From Cryptomeria japonica (lineage: Eukaryota; Streptophyta; Pinopsida; Cupressales; Cupressaceae), in the NCBI RefSeq assembly GCF_030272615.1, contig NC_081412.1, forward strand, positions 106,460,296 to 106,524,295: a DNA stretch of 64,000 bases, given 5' to 3'. Below, piece by piece: positions 12,469 to 23,539 of the stretch (the stretch's first letter is position 1; each line of letters starts with the position of its first letter). The notes below the pieces were generated by a model. That model was not told the origin of the DNA. It saw only the letters and a program-made list of their open reading frames with translations, and ran no database searches. Made by a program: the position numbers and the translations under genes.

Positions 12469-12471
12469 CTA

Positions 12472-13885
12472 AGTCTATATAAAACCTCCAAAAAATTAAA
12501 TTATCAACAAAACGTGTAAAACTATGCCCCTACCAAATGGTAATGATAATGCAAAAGTTTGTGATATTAAAACTACAATAATAGAGAGTGAAACACAAAA
12601 AGGATAAGAATGTTTTTTCTACCTAGTTGAACCCTATAAAACATCACATAACAATGTATTTCAAATGAATATTTACAAATCCTAATAAAATGTTTTCAAG
12701 TTAGTGTTTCCAAGTTGACATGCACAATATTGTTGTGCATCTATCCATAATGACTTGGATGATAAATTTAAGGCATTTTCTACTAGATTTGTTAAATTAA
12801 ACTTGTTGTAAATTGAGAGTTTGTGTATTTGAAAGGAATACTCAATTTGTTAAATAGTTATGTCAATTGTATTTTTCAATTTGACATTGATTGAGACTAT
12901 TTATCTATTTCTTTTACCAATGATTCTAAATTAATTGAAATTAATTGATATATTTTATATGATATTTTTTTTGCAGATCTATGTTATGTGGAGGATCAAC
13001 TGGTGTTTATATCTTCGGTTCTTGCTTATATTATTACTTTACAAGATCAAATATGACAGGATTCATGCAAACATCTTTTTTCTTTTGTTATAATGCTTGC
13101 ATATGCTATGGGATTTTCTTAATGCTTGGAACAATGGGATTCCATGCCTCCTTATTTTTTGTTCGTCACATATATCGTTCAATTAAGTGTGATTAATTTT
13201 CTCCCTCAAAGGATATAATGACTACCATTGCCTTAGATTTTCTTCTCAACCTTTGTTTAAATCGTGTTGGGTTATCTTCTCTGTATAAAACTCATTGTAG
13301 ATGTAATATTGAAATTTGGTGGGTAGGTACTCATTACATAATTTATCAAACCATCACACACCATGCTAGTGATGGCCATGGTAACATTTGAATTCTTGAA
13401 TTCTTATAAATCAATAAAGATCACTTTCAAAAACTTATGTGATGGATTCAACAACTATTGCACCTTGTTGTTATAAAGAGGCCATTATTAGTGTGGCATT
13501 GAAACTTTTTTCATAGATCTTGATAACATTTACTTATATAAATTGGAGCCTATTTCATCCTTTCTTGAGTACTATTATTCAATCATTAACTCCATGTTTT
13601 GTATCTAGATTTCATATTGCATTTAGTTTTTTATTTTGCAACTTAAGCCTTCGTTGCTTTCCTACTATTGTTTAAATTATTGCCGTCATTCTTTCTTATT
13701 TTATTGTAAAATATCCAATTATCTTACATGATTTGTAAAATTACATTCAAAATAAATAAAAGTAAATGCATCTCAAGTAACTATTCAAAATGTTCTACTT
13801 GTTGCATGCAAATCGTTATACCTAAATAAAAGAGATTGTGATCTAAAAAAGACCATCATCCTAATTATACATTCAAATTTAACAA
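12472..13885 (+). repeat. Segmental duplication shared with 39,302-40,752 (TM9SF 3' end)
   Basis: About 1.4 kb matches 39,302-40,752 in order. It covers the last ~500 bp of the final intron, the terminal exon, the 3' flank (GAAATTTGGTGGGTAG, CACACACCATGC, GATGGCCATGGTAACATTTG) and an AT-rich tail. Identity is visibly lower in the non-coding parts than in the exon. The left limit coincides with the end of LINE-A. Confidence 0.85.
12977..13196 (+). CDS. TM9SF: TM9SF copy A, terminal exon only
   Basis: A splice acceptor (TTTTTTTGCAG) is followed by A-TCT-ATG and an open frame of 71 codons from ATG 12981 to the TAA at 13194-13196. It encodes the last two membrane segments of a TM9SF/EMP70 protein and the C-terminal tail HIYRSIKCD. 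It matches the last exon of copy B at all but about 11 of 71 residues and has no stop. The tail keeps the KxD/E signal that plant TM9SF proteins use for Golgi retention through COPI (family knowledge). Exons 1-6 of this copy are not in the window; the nest of LINE-A, Copia-A and gypsy lies where its last intron would be. It may be the end of a real gene to the left or an orphan duplicate. Confidence 0.75.
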
Positions 13886-13889
13886 ATGT

Positions 13890-14780
13890 AACGTCGTAAA
13901 TTGCACTTCATGCAATTTCACATCGCATAGGCATTCACTTTAGCTGAAATTAAAGACAATGATCGAACTCCCATCTCATCAACTTCCTTTTCCATCTGTT
14001 ATACTTGTTTTCTTGACCATATGGTTCAAATTATACATGGTTGTGTACCATAGAGACATCTACGAGTTGTGCATTCATTCTACAAAAAATCATGACTGAA
14101 GGTGGCCATTGGGATATTACACTTCCTAATTCTGGCAGTGTAACACCTCTTTGGTCTTGCATTGATGTTGGGATCATTTCCAGTCCCTTCATATTGCCTT
14201 TTTATATCTCATTTTGATTCTATATGGCTCACACTAGCTGTCTGATTAATAAAAATTACTCTCTTTGGCACTCATGAAGCTTTCTACACCATTTTCACAA
14301 CACACCAACTCACTATCTTTGGTTATTGTTAAAGCTTTGCTAATTTGGAGATTGTTGCCCTCTTTATCCTTGTAAGCCTTGTTGCTTCTAGTGTTGAAAA
14401 GAGGATAACTCTTTTCGGGTTACTTACTTGTTCATTGTCTTTATTTTAGCATATCATCCATCATATTGTTCTTGTTCCATTTCTACTATCATTTTTTATC
14501 ACAATTTTGTCTTTAGGCTATCTATGGTGGTGGAAACACCAAAATGGGTCTTTGACCATGGCAAACCTCTAAACACAACCACCCCAAACATTTTGTCCTT
14601 GGTCTTATGTGTGTAGGTTTTATCAAGGGCGTCATTTCTTTGGCTAGAGGTTTCATATGGATGAGTATTCCTTCGTCTACCTTATTTTTCTGTCAATTTA
14701 TTTTTCTTTGTTAGCTCTCTATCATTTCATTTTATTGTATTTAGCAATTAGAACCTAGATACTAGTTCTTTGGCACCCTT
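13890..14780. other. No recognisable gene
   Basis: AT-rich sequence after the copy A duplication. The short open frame at 14428-14616 has no motif I recognise. No tRNA, LTR end or coding signal could be supported. Confidence 0.4.
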
Positions 14781-14789
14781 TGGTACAAA

Positions 14790-15196
14790 ATTTTGTACCT
14801 CATCTAGATAGGATGTTTGTGTCCCACATTGTCATCCTCGACCCATGCGTGCATCCTAGAGCATATGGAGTTGTCCAAGTGGTCTTCATTGTTGAATTTT
14901 GCAACAGAAGCATCTGCAAGATCAAACAACAAACAAAGAACACCTTTCACAAATGAGAGCAACACAAAAGATATAATATATTACTCAAAAGTAAAGATTA
15001 CAAAATGAAGATTATTATAATGCATAATGACTTGCTTTATAGAAAGTAGGAGATGCCCTAGTCTATGATTAGGAGAACTAAAGAAAAAGCATGAGGAGCT
15101 AAATTAAGCTCAACTAAAACAAAAAGATTAAGGGGACAATCTAAAAAAGCATGAATCTAGATGAAAAAGAATAATTTTAGATAAAATGCTCTAACA
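14790..15196 (-). repeat. 3' LTR of copia remnant Copia-C (lower end not fixed)
   Basis: On the minus strand a purine run TTAAGGGGGG directly precedes TGTTAGAGC at 15196, the layout of a polypurine tract and 3' LTR start. A copia RNase H end lies just upstream. The sequence then contains LTR-like A/T-rich and polyadenylation-like blocks (TTTTGTAATCTTT near 15,000). I could not find a convincing CA end or target duplication, so the lower limit is approximate. Confidence 0.55.
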
Positions 15197-15433
15197 CCCC
15201 CCTTAAGTGAAACTTAGGGAGAAGTAAAAAAATCTAACTACATGAAATGCAAGAATGGATCTCAACAACTAAGGCCTAATGCAATACCCATGTACAAAAA
15301 AAAAGTCTCAAAACAAAGAAACGAAGAAAATCCACATGAGAAAAAACCCTTATTCAAAATTGAGAGATGCAATGCATGAAACAAACATGAACTGTTGAAG
15401 GAAGGAAGGCCTCACCCTAAGCATCGAACACAA

Positions 15434-15711
15434 CTAAAGGTAACGTTGGGATGCCAAAGGTTTAGTAAAGATGTCTACAACCTGCTCCTCTCTAGGTATG
15501 TAATCCAAGGTGAGAAGACCATTTTGGATCTAATGTCGAATGAAGTGCATGTGGCTCTCAATGTGCTTAGTCCGTTGATGTTCCATCGGGTTGCGAGAAA
15601 TGTAAATGTAACTCTAATTGTCACACAAAAGAATAGTGTGACCATCAGGAGGACAAACAAAATCTGTCAATGTCTGAGGAAGCCATAGAACCTCCTGGCT
15701 AGCAAGTAAAG
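15434..15711 (-). pseudogene. Copia-C RNase H C-terminal fragment
   Basis: On the minus strand one frame reads ASQEVLWLPQ, then ILLCDN-stop-SYIYISRNP, QRTKHIESHMHFIRH-stop-IQNG and VVDIFTKPLASQRYL before a TAG at 15434-15436. These are the typical last ~90 residues of copia Pol: the CDN catalytic Asp, the RTKHI block and the DIFTKPL end. There are two in-frame stops. Coding similarity ends abruptly near 15,711, so everything upstream in Pol is missing. Confidence 0.8.
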
Positions 15712-15720
15712 ATAAAAAGT

Positions 15721-15862
15721 ATTATACATGATTAACAATTAGATTTTCAAGAGGTTGAATTGTTTTAAAGATAGAAAAGATTATGCATGATTAACAATTA
15801 GATTGTCAAGAGGTTCAAATTTTTTTATAGATAGAAAAGATTATACATGATTAACAATTAGA
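15721..15862. repeat. ~60-bp tandem repeat, 2.4 copies
   Basis: The phrase ATTATACATGATTAACAA (or close variants) recurs at 15721, 15780 and 15840, each time followed by AATTAGATT. The first two are followed by TCAAGAGGTT. The last copy flows into the longer direct repeat described next. Confidence 0.8.
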
Positions 15863-16185
15863 TTTTACCCCTTTTCCTTTAATTAAATAATATCAATTTT
15901 AATCTATTTTCTTGTTCAAGAAAATGTAAGTATTATTAGAGAATTATTTAAGAATTTGTCCATTTTTTAATAAGGGTTTTGTTTATTAGAAATATAGATT
16001 ATTGAAAAAGAATTCTAGTGTGATGAAGATACTGTAAGAGAATTTAAGTTGTATATTTTTATTATATTGCTTACTGTTTTAATAATAATTAAAAGATTTC
16101 ATTGAGTCAATCTTCATCAATTAGGACTTAACTTGTGCATAATATATATTTAATTAACTTTATGTCCATTATTTTATGAATGATT
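15801..16185. repeat. 385-bp direct repeat, left copy
   Basis: Matches 18,450-18,835 over almost the whole length. Both have AAGAGGTTCAAATTTTT at the left, TTTTCTTGTTCAAGAAAATG in the middle and ATTTAATTAA near the right end, with scattered substitutions and small indels. The two copies are in the same orientation, 2.65 kb apart. No TG...CA ends or target duplication were seen, so I do not call them LTRs. Confidence 0.75.
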
Positions 16186-16194
16186 TTGATTCGT

Positions 16195-16640
16195 AGACTA
16201 AAAAATATTTGTAACCATTGATTGTGATTCATGAATAGTGGTAATTGGTGGCACATTGAGAGAAGAAGACAAGCATGTTTCCTATTTTAGTGAAAAACTA
16301 AATGACACCCCCCCAAAAAAGGTATGGAACTTAAATAATAATAATTGTATGCTATTGTTTGTGCATCAAAATAATGGAAGCAGTAGCAATTACATAAAGA
16401 ATTCATTTTGTGAGAAAATAATCAAGCACAAGAATTTATCAATTTGCAAGGTATATTATCTATAGTGTAGCATGTTAGTGGAAAATTATTAATGTAGGAG
16501 ACATTGCCTACTTGTCTCAATGAGACAATCATTGGGTTTGAAACTTTGAAGAAATAAAAGAAGAGTATGTAGTTGATGCCTACTTCAAAGAAATGAATGA
16601 TGTCGTTAACAATTCCACAATTGTATGAAAAGAGTTCTAC
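16195..16640 (+). pseudogene. Ty3/gypsy RNase H-to-integrase spacer remnant
   Basis: In the plus strand the frame reads DCDS-stop-IVVIGGTLREEDKHVSYF and then SEKLND. This is the start of gypsy-type RNase H, normally a DCDAS...IGGVL...VAYFSEKLN pattern. About 250 bp further, another frame reads RRHCLLVSMRQS and IGFETLK, resembling the end of RNase H and the spacer before integrase. Several stops and frameshifts are present and nothing upstream (protease, reverse transcriptase) is recognisable. It is an old fragment. Confidence 0.6.
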
Positions 16641-16973
16641 GATAAATAAACTTCAACTTTCTATTTTTTATTTATTGATAATATTGGTTTTTATTAATAT
16701 AGAAAAATAAAGTTACAACTTCAAAAGAGGAAATAATTTTTGTCATAGAATTACCCACAAAACCACCAACCACCCAACCCAGACATAACCACCCACCCAA
16801 AACCAACTTTGCAAACCACCAACCCCCAAAAAATTCTATAGTATCGCTACACACAAAAAATGCATCTAGTCGATATAGAGCATGATAAACCAAATTTGAC
16901 ATAGTCCGATAAACATAGAAATGGGAATAAACTCCCAAATAGAGACCACACATCATATACAATTCATAGAGAA

Positions 16974-17640
16974 CTACTTGCAAGGACTGCTAGTGTTTGT
17001 TTCTTTCTTGCCATGACAACCTTCATGCTTCTGGTCCTCGGTCTTAGCCTTCGACCTGTCACTTCCACGTCCCTTGCTTCTGCCCGAGCTTGACAGATCA
17101 CCTCCTCCAACTCCATAATTTGTGCAAACATCTTTAGTACCTCCCACCCTCTCCTCATCGTCGCTCTAAATCTTGCCTTCACCATCTAATAAAGGGATAT
17201 ACGTGCCTCTCCAGTCTTGATGGAACTCCAACACCCCTTCGGAAATGTCAAAACCTTCGCTCGATATAGCACACTCCAAAAGCGACTCCATGATGTCAAG
17301 GAACTCCGCTAGTATAATCGCCTTCATTACCTTTCGGACCTGCTCGCATGAAGAATCCAACTCAAGTCTCCACGCCATGATAAGGGAGTATAAATTTGCA
17401 CGGGCCCGATATCTATGACCAATCACTCCCAATTCTTCACTGAGAACCAACTGCACGCTCCTAATCAACAGAGGGTCCTTAGAGAGAAACATGTTCTTCA
17501 ACCTTTGCTCCAAGACCGGTCCCCAAAATGCAATGAGGAGATTGGAGGTTTTCAGTGTGAAATTGGCCGCCATTGCAATCTGGAAAACTAGAGTGCTAAC
17601 CTCAAACTTTTTGGTGAGAAACCACTCTCGTAGACCAAAA
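16974..17640 (-). pseudogene. Unrecognised coding relic downstream of an RNase H domain
   Basis: One minus-strand frame is open from about 17,640 through ATG 17573 to TAG 17166. If that stop is ignored, it continues to TAG 16974. It begins TKKFEVSTLVFQ, then a mostly helical region of about 130 residues (SLIMAWRLEL, AEFLDIMESLLECA). The last 60 residues are a basic, Ser/Gly-rich tail (GRSKGRGSDRSKAK). I recognise no domain. It follows an RNase H domain on the same strand, with about 150 bp of decayed sequence between them. It could be the C-terminal part of a retroelement protein or an independent host gene. Confidence 0.4.
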
Positions 17641-17879
17641 ATCTTCCTGAATACACAAGGAATAACACAAACTCCCCCACTCTCTCCATAAATGTACTCA
17701 CCTCAGGCTTCGTCGTCGCTGCAGCATAAATCGACATTAATTTCTAACTTCAGTCGAGCCAACCTATGCACAGGGAAAGAAAACTAGATGTCCTCATCAC
17801 ACACTTCGCATTAACAGTCAAGTACAAAAACCGTACAGGCTGACTAAGAATGCCATTGGCCAATAGCGTCATCACCCCC

Positions 17880-18349
17880 CACCATCTTGTCACACATCTA
17901 TCCAATTCACACACCACGTTGGGCAATGCTTTTGTCACCTCATTCCCCCCCTCCTAATATGAGAAATACAAAAATCCTAAAAAACATTAACTTTTGAGCA
18001 AATAATTGATATGAATTTTTTAATCTGCCAGCTTGGAGACACTCCTTTCACAATTGCATCCTCCACCACTTTAGAGTCCCCTTCTAGATGCACTCTTGGG
18101 ATATTCATGTTATTGGCCAATTCCACCGCTAATAAGGCGACTTGCACCTCAGCCTCATTATTCGTCCTATCTTACAATCTTCACGCCCGTTTAAAGAGGA
18201 CCTTCCCCTCATCATCACGAGCTACACACCCAACACTTGAGATGCTCAAATTACCTCTTGATGCCCCATCAAAGTTGATCTTAATTCATCCCTGCTTTGG
18301 CCTAGCCCACACCTCTTCACCTCTCCTAACCACCTTACCTGAAGGATGA
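17880..18349 (-). pseudogene. Plant RNase H-like domain (RVT_3 type), decayed
   Basis: On the minus strand one frame reads IKINFDGASRGN, GCVARDDEGKVLF, RTNNEAEVQVALLA, HLEGDSKVVEDA and SHIRRGGNEVTKALPN. These are the ordered motifs of the RNase H family carried by many plant LINEs and some host genes: FDGA..GNPG, TNNEAE, EGDS and GNxxAD. The last motif has lost its catalytic Asp (VTKA where VADA is usual), and stops are present within the first half. No reverse transcriptase was found next to it. Confidence 0.65.
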
Positions 18350-18449
18350 ACCTTGGAAAACCCATGAACAGGTAACTTCAACTTTCTATTACCATAGAGG
18401 CTACAGGGGAAATAAATCATTAGTTTACACAAACAAACTTCCTTGAATT

Positions 18450-18835
18450 AAGAGGTTCAAATTTTTCAAAACAAAGAAAAGATTATACATTATTAACAAT
18501 TAGATTTTACCCATTTTCATTTGATTAAATAATATCAATTTTAGTCTATTTTCTTGTTCAAGAAAATGTAAGTATTAGTAGATAATTAATTAAGAATTTG
18601 TCCATCTTAAAGTAAAGGTTTAGTTTATTAGAAATATATATTATTGAAAAGGAATTTTAGTGTGAGGAAGCTATTGTAAGAGAATTTAAGTTGTATATTT
18701 TTATTAGTATAATTATATTCTTTATTTTTTTAATAATAATTAAAAGATTTCATTTAGCCAATTCTTCAATAAGAACTTGACTTATATATAATATATATTT
18801 AATTAAATTTATGTCAATTATTTTATTAATTAAAA
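18450..18835. repeat. 385-bp direct repeat, right copy
   Basis: Second copy of the repeat at 15,801-16,185. Together the two copies bracket the gypsy scrap and the RNase H relic. Confidence 0.75.
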
Positions 18836-18841
18836 AACAAA

Positions 18842-19494
18842 ATTTAATAAAAAATAATTTTTTTATATCTTATAAGAGCAAAAACGATTGAAAGCTTCCA
18901 GACCATTATATTTTCCATTAGAGGCCATCCACGACTCATATTCAGATAGTGTGGCAGAGCTCAGCGGAAATTAGTTTTATATCTTCTCACATATTTTCTC
19001 CCCTGCATTCATTCACAACATCTTTCTGCTACAGCACAGGTACTTTGTCGGCAGATTTTCCTCTCCTATCAAGTTTATTTCTCTCGGTTATGTTGAAGAA
19101 CAAATTCTCGATATTTCAATGTCGAATTTCTCTTTTCTTGCTTATGTAAATGATTGACAAATTCTCACAAACTGCTATTAAATGCCGAATTTCTCTTTCT
19201 CATGCTTATTTCCAAGAACAAATTCTCAAAAATGGCTATTTAATTGTCGAATTTTCATTTGCTAAGATGTTAATGCTTGTGGTTTTTGCAGATTTCGCAA
19301 TGGTTGGTGGGTAGATGTCTATAAGAGCCAGAGTAGGGCTTAGCGGTGATCACATCTATTCAAACTCGAAATATTCAAGACCCTTTTCGTTGCCCATTTG
19401 AGATTGGCATCATTGTAAATGGCAGATATATTAGAGCTTGTGCCTACAAATTATCAGCTGTAGAAATGGACACCATCCAATAAAGTTAGCCATC
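18842..19494. other. Non-coding stretch before LINE-B, with short imperfect repeats
   Basis: Very AT-rich at the start, then pyrimidine-rich. Near 19,100-19,265 the phrases GCCGAATTTCTCTTTCTCATG and TGTCGAATTTC...CTTGCTTATGTAA recur with drift, two to three times. GTTTTTGCAG at about 19,283-19,292 would serve as a splice acceptor. It may be a 5' leader and leader intron of an unknown transcript, or the 5' region of LINE-B. No coding signal is seen. Confidence 0.3.
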
Positions 19495-22400
19495 CTGAAA
19501 ACAATCTCTTGAAACATCAGGGGCCTTGAGGCTCCTGATAGGAAATATATCATCAAGAGATTCCTTAATGGACATAAAGACATGGATTGTCTCCTTCTTC
19601 AAGAGCTAAAGTCTGTCGGCTTCACTTTGCAAATCGGCCTCAAGTGTATTTGGAGAGAGGCTACATCTTTTGTCACTAACCATTCCAAGGGTAAAGGTGT
19701 ATAGCCATACTACTTAGTCCTAGATGGGCTAACAAAGTGATTAGCTGGGGGCAATCCCCCTGTGCTAGGGCTATCTGGGTTTCTATTTAGCTGGATGACC
19801 AAAAGTTTGGAATTTGTTTTGTATAAACCCCTAATGACTATAGAGAGAGGGGGGAGCTTTGGAACTGGCTAGCAGGTTTGGAGGACATCCATTGGATTGT
19901 AGGGGGTGGTTTCAATATGATTGAATATGCAAATGACAAAAAGGGAGGCAACAAGTTTGAATGGAAGGGTATGGAAAGGCTGCAGTGGGACAAAATGATT
20001 AATAAACTACATCTTTTTGACCCTATTGCTGGAAGGAAAGATCATTTGAACACTGTGTGGTATACTTGGTGTAATTACCAAAAGCTGAATAAGAGAATCT
20101 ATTGCAGGCTGGACAGATTTTACTTCAATAAAAATCACTCTGACATTGGCAAAGAAACTCATGGGGATCAATACTATGTATCCCCATACACACTGTCAGA
20201 CCATCACCCCATACTAATGGGTATTGATCTCTCCTCCTCTAGTCACCCCCCTCTACAAGACCTGCTTCCTTCACTTTAAACACTAGGCTCTTGGGGGATG
20301 AGGATCTTTGCTCTGCCATGGCCTTCATCAGATTGTATAACATGAAAGGGTAGCACCGACTTTCTAATATTGACAAATGGAATCTGAACATTAAAAGTTG
20401 GACCACCCTCTGCCAAACAGTAGGGAAAAAGAAAGCCAATGATGCCAGGAGGGTAGAGAGGCTACTACGGGAAGATCTATGTAATGCAGAGATGAATCTT
20501 CGGGACTCACCTAATGATGAAAGCCTTACTAACACCTTGGTGTCAACCAAAAACCATCTTAGGAAAATTCAAAATGAGAAGGTTAGAGGGTTGAAAACCA
20601 GGGCCAAATTGAATTGGTTGGATTCAGGGGACAAGGGCTCAAATTTTTCTTCCAATTGCTTAAGGTCAAAGAGGCAAAAGAGAGCATCAATGCTATTTGG
20701 GAAAACAATACCCACATTGCTGACACCGAGGAGATCCTCAAGTGCTTCACTTTGTTCTACCAAAACTTATTCACTGCAGCAAATGTAAATGATGAATATA
20801 GGGCTGCCAGGGTGCTCATTAAGGATTTGATCCCACCTAAGCTTAATGAGGAGGACATTGATATTGTAGGGAGTCCCATCTCAAAAGAGGAAATTGGAAA
20901 GGCCATCTCCTCAATGGGAAATGATAGATCCCCTGGACCAGATGGCTTTCCAATGGAACTTTACAAGAAGAATATCAGCTAGATTGTTGGTGACCTACAT
21001 AGCCTATATCTGGAAGCTATTAATCAATGAACTCTGGGCAAAGAAATCAACCAAGGGGTGATCAAGCTCATCCCTAAGGAGGGGGACAAGACATTGCTAA
21101 AGAACTGGAGGCCTATCACATTTTTAAATGTCTCCTATAAGATCTTGGCCAAAGTGGTGGCTCATAGGCTGGTTAAAGTCCTTCCAAAGATAACCAGTCC
21201 TACCCAAGCTGGCTTTGTTAAAGGCAGATGTATCCTTGAAAATTTGATCACCTGTTGGGAATCACTCGAGTGCGCTAAGGAATCAAGGCAGAATGGGGCC
21301 ATGTTGTTGATTGATTTTGAAAAGGAATGTGATAGGATAGAGTGGAGCTTCATAATTCAAATGTTGGTGAGCCTGGGGTTCCTAGAAACGTTCTGTAGGA
21401 TGGTTCAAACTTTATTCTGTGAGGGCAATGTTGTTGTTGATGTAAATGGAATCAAATTTGATAATATTGTTCTTTCTAGGTCAATAAGACAGGGCCGCCC
21501 ACTTGCCCCGACCTTATTTGTGTTGGTTGTTGATGCTATATACTATGTTCTTGAGGATTGCAATATGACCCCTAGGGTCAAAGGCATCTCTCTCCCTAAT
21601 AAAGAGGAAAATATCAATGTTCAGTTTGCTGATGATACAACTATCCTGCTTGTCTTGGAAGAGGAGAACCTATCCTCTTTGTTGCACAACATTGAAATCT
21701 TTTGCAAGGCTTCAGGCAACAAAATTGCTCTCCATAAATCAACCTTGCTAGGATGGATTGATTCCCCCTCTAACTAGCTTTCTAAATTTGACTTGGAATG
21801 GGGAGGACCGAACCTAATCACTAGATATCTGGGTATCCCCTTTTCCGTCTCCCCGAATCTAAAAGAAATGTGGGAGTGGTCTAGGATAAGGTGGATAAAA
21901 AACTGAATAAATGGAACAGAAACTACCTCTCCCTGGTAGGTTGGTTTCAGGTCTGTCAAAAAATCTCGTCTTCATACAACATCTGTTGCTCCTCAGCTTG
22001 GCTATTTAGTAATTACTAGTTCAATTATCTTCAAAAATAAATCAGGAAATTCCTATGGTCGGATGGGAAGGGGAATAGGAAACAACATGTTGTAAAATGG
22101 GATTGGTGTGTTAGATCTAAGATGCAGGGGGGCATGGGCCTCAAAGACCTCAAAATTCAGGGCATTACCTTGGTTGTCAAGTGGATTTTTAAAGCCCTTG
22201 ATGGCAATGAACCTTGGCAAATTCTGATCAGACACAATATACAGTGCTCCCTCCCTAAAAAGGCAAAGAAATGGAGGAACTTGCCCATGTGGGACTTGAT
22301 TACTGGCAATTTTGAGATCTCTCATGTTGGCTCAGAGGTCTTTAAGTCCATATGGAGGGCTTGGAACCATGTCAAACAATTTATTAGTAATAGTGGCATT

Positions 22401-23113
22401 GTTGATAATAAGGGTACTATCAACTTGGGCAGATCTATATGGTGGAATATTCTGCATAATAGGAAGCAACTGGCTTGCCTTCAAATTCTGCCTTGAAATG
22501 GCACAACTTAGGCCTTGTTACTTTTGAACACATCTTGAAAGACGGTTCTCTGATTTCTTGGGATGTTCTTAGTTCAGCTTTCAACCTCCCCATCTCCCAA
22601 GCCAGAACCTACAATGTCCTCAAGATGGCACCGGACCCCATCCTCTCCTCATCTTCCCCTCCTTCGCTCTCCCCTATTTCTTCCCTTTGTTGGGTTGACG
22701 ACTCTCCCCTCCCTCTAATGAAAGCCAAACTTGTCTACTCTTCCCTTGCTGATTCCGAAGATATCCTAACTCATCTCAATAATGTCTCTTAGGAGACTCA
22801 TTCTTGGCCTTGTTGCTATGTAGATATTCTAAGGAATGATGATGTGTTTATTGGCAAGGGTAGATACCTCATTGAGTCTCTTAGGAGACTCATTCTTTGC
22901 CTTGTTGCTATGTAGGTCACAGTGGTTCTCTGCCTTGATGAAGGCAAATTTGACAGATGGTTGAACGATGGTGCAACATATGTCCTCATCAGGGAGCTGT
23001 CTCATGGGTTTACCTGGGACCAAATGGGAAGTAATAAGACACACTTTGAGCAAGCATTAATGAAATTTATGCAGGAGATGGAGGCAAGACAACAGAGAGA
23101 GGACTTCACTTAG
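19495..23113 (+). pseudogene. LINE-B (L1 type) ORF2 remnant
   Basis: Endonuclease begins near 19,505 (NIRGLEAPDRKYIIKRF; catalytic Glu in LLLQELKS), then GGGFNMIE (~19,910) and LSDHHPI (~20,200). Reverse transcriptase runs from about 20,880 (MGNDRSPGPDGFP) through LIPKEGDKTLLKNWRPI, QAGFVKGRCI, LIDFEKECDRIEWSF, SIRQGRPLAPTLF and QFADDTTILL (~21,630). The thumb-like region is at 22,122-22,496 (GGMGLKDLKIQG). Beyond 22,500 the frame is uncertain, and the tail to 23,110 has no motif I know. Stops or frameshifts lie at about 19,530, 19,700, 20,280, 20,610, 20,980, 21,775 and 22,496. The FADD core is intact, but the element is dead. No ORF1 precedes it. Confidence 0.85.
22784..22915 (+). repeat. 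40-bp direct duplication within LINE-B
   Basis: GTCTCTTAGGAGACTCATTC followed by a near-identical half (to GCTATGTAG) occurs at 22784-22823 and again at 22876-22915, a 92-bp step. It is a local duplication in the decayed 3' part of the LINE. Confidence 0.85.
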
Positions 23114-23399
23114 ATGGAACTGGAAGGACTGCCTACCCACCTTTTAGAGACCAGTTCATCGAGGGACATGTACGGGTGTGGTGCGAGGGCGAATTGGGAT
23201 GGACTGCGTGGCTCCCCCCTTTGGGAGATAATACTGATCTCGACTCCTCCTTCCTTTTTAGCTAGTTGATAACTTGTTCCTTTTATGTTATAGTGCTAAT
23301 ATGGGACCTCCAATGTTGTATTTTTGTAATTTTTGGGATATATTCTGTATTATTTCCTATGCTTCATCCATAACCTGTATGTAATCGACATATGATATG

Positions 23400-23530
23400 G
23401 GTTGTGGGTTTTCCAACCATGGTTTTTTGATATTATGAGTCTTATCTAATAGATGGTTGTGTGTTTTCCAACCATGGTTTTTTGATATTATGAGTCTTAT
23501 CTAATAGATGGTTGTGTGTTTTCCAACCAG
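23400..23530 (+). repeat. 55-bp tandem repeat at the LINE-B 3' end
   Basis: GGTTGTGNGTTTTCCAACCA starts at 23400, 23455 and 23510. The first two copies are complete, with GGTTTTTTGATATTATGAG in both, and the third is short. It follows an A/T-rich 3' untranslated stretch (TGTATGTAATCGACATATG) and probably marks the element's 3' terminus. Confidence 0.85.
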
Positions 23531-23539
23531 GACTTTTGA

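Noticed and set aside
15801-18835. LTR pair of a complete element
   Set aside because: No TG...CA ends, primer site, polypurine tract or target duplication could be found at the repeat borders.
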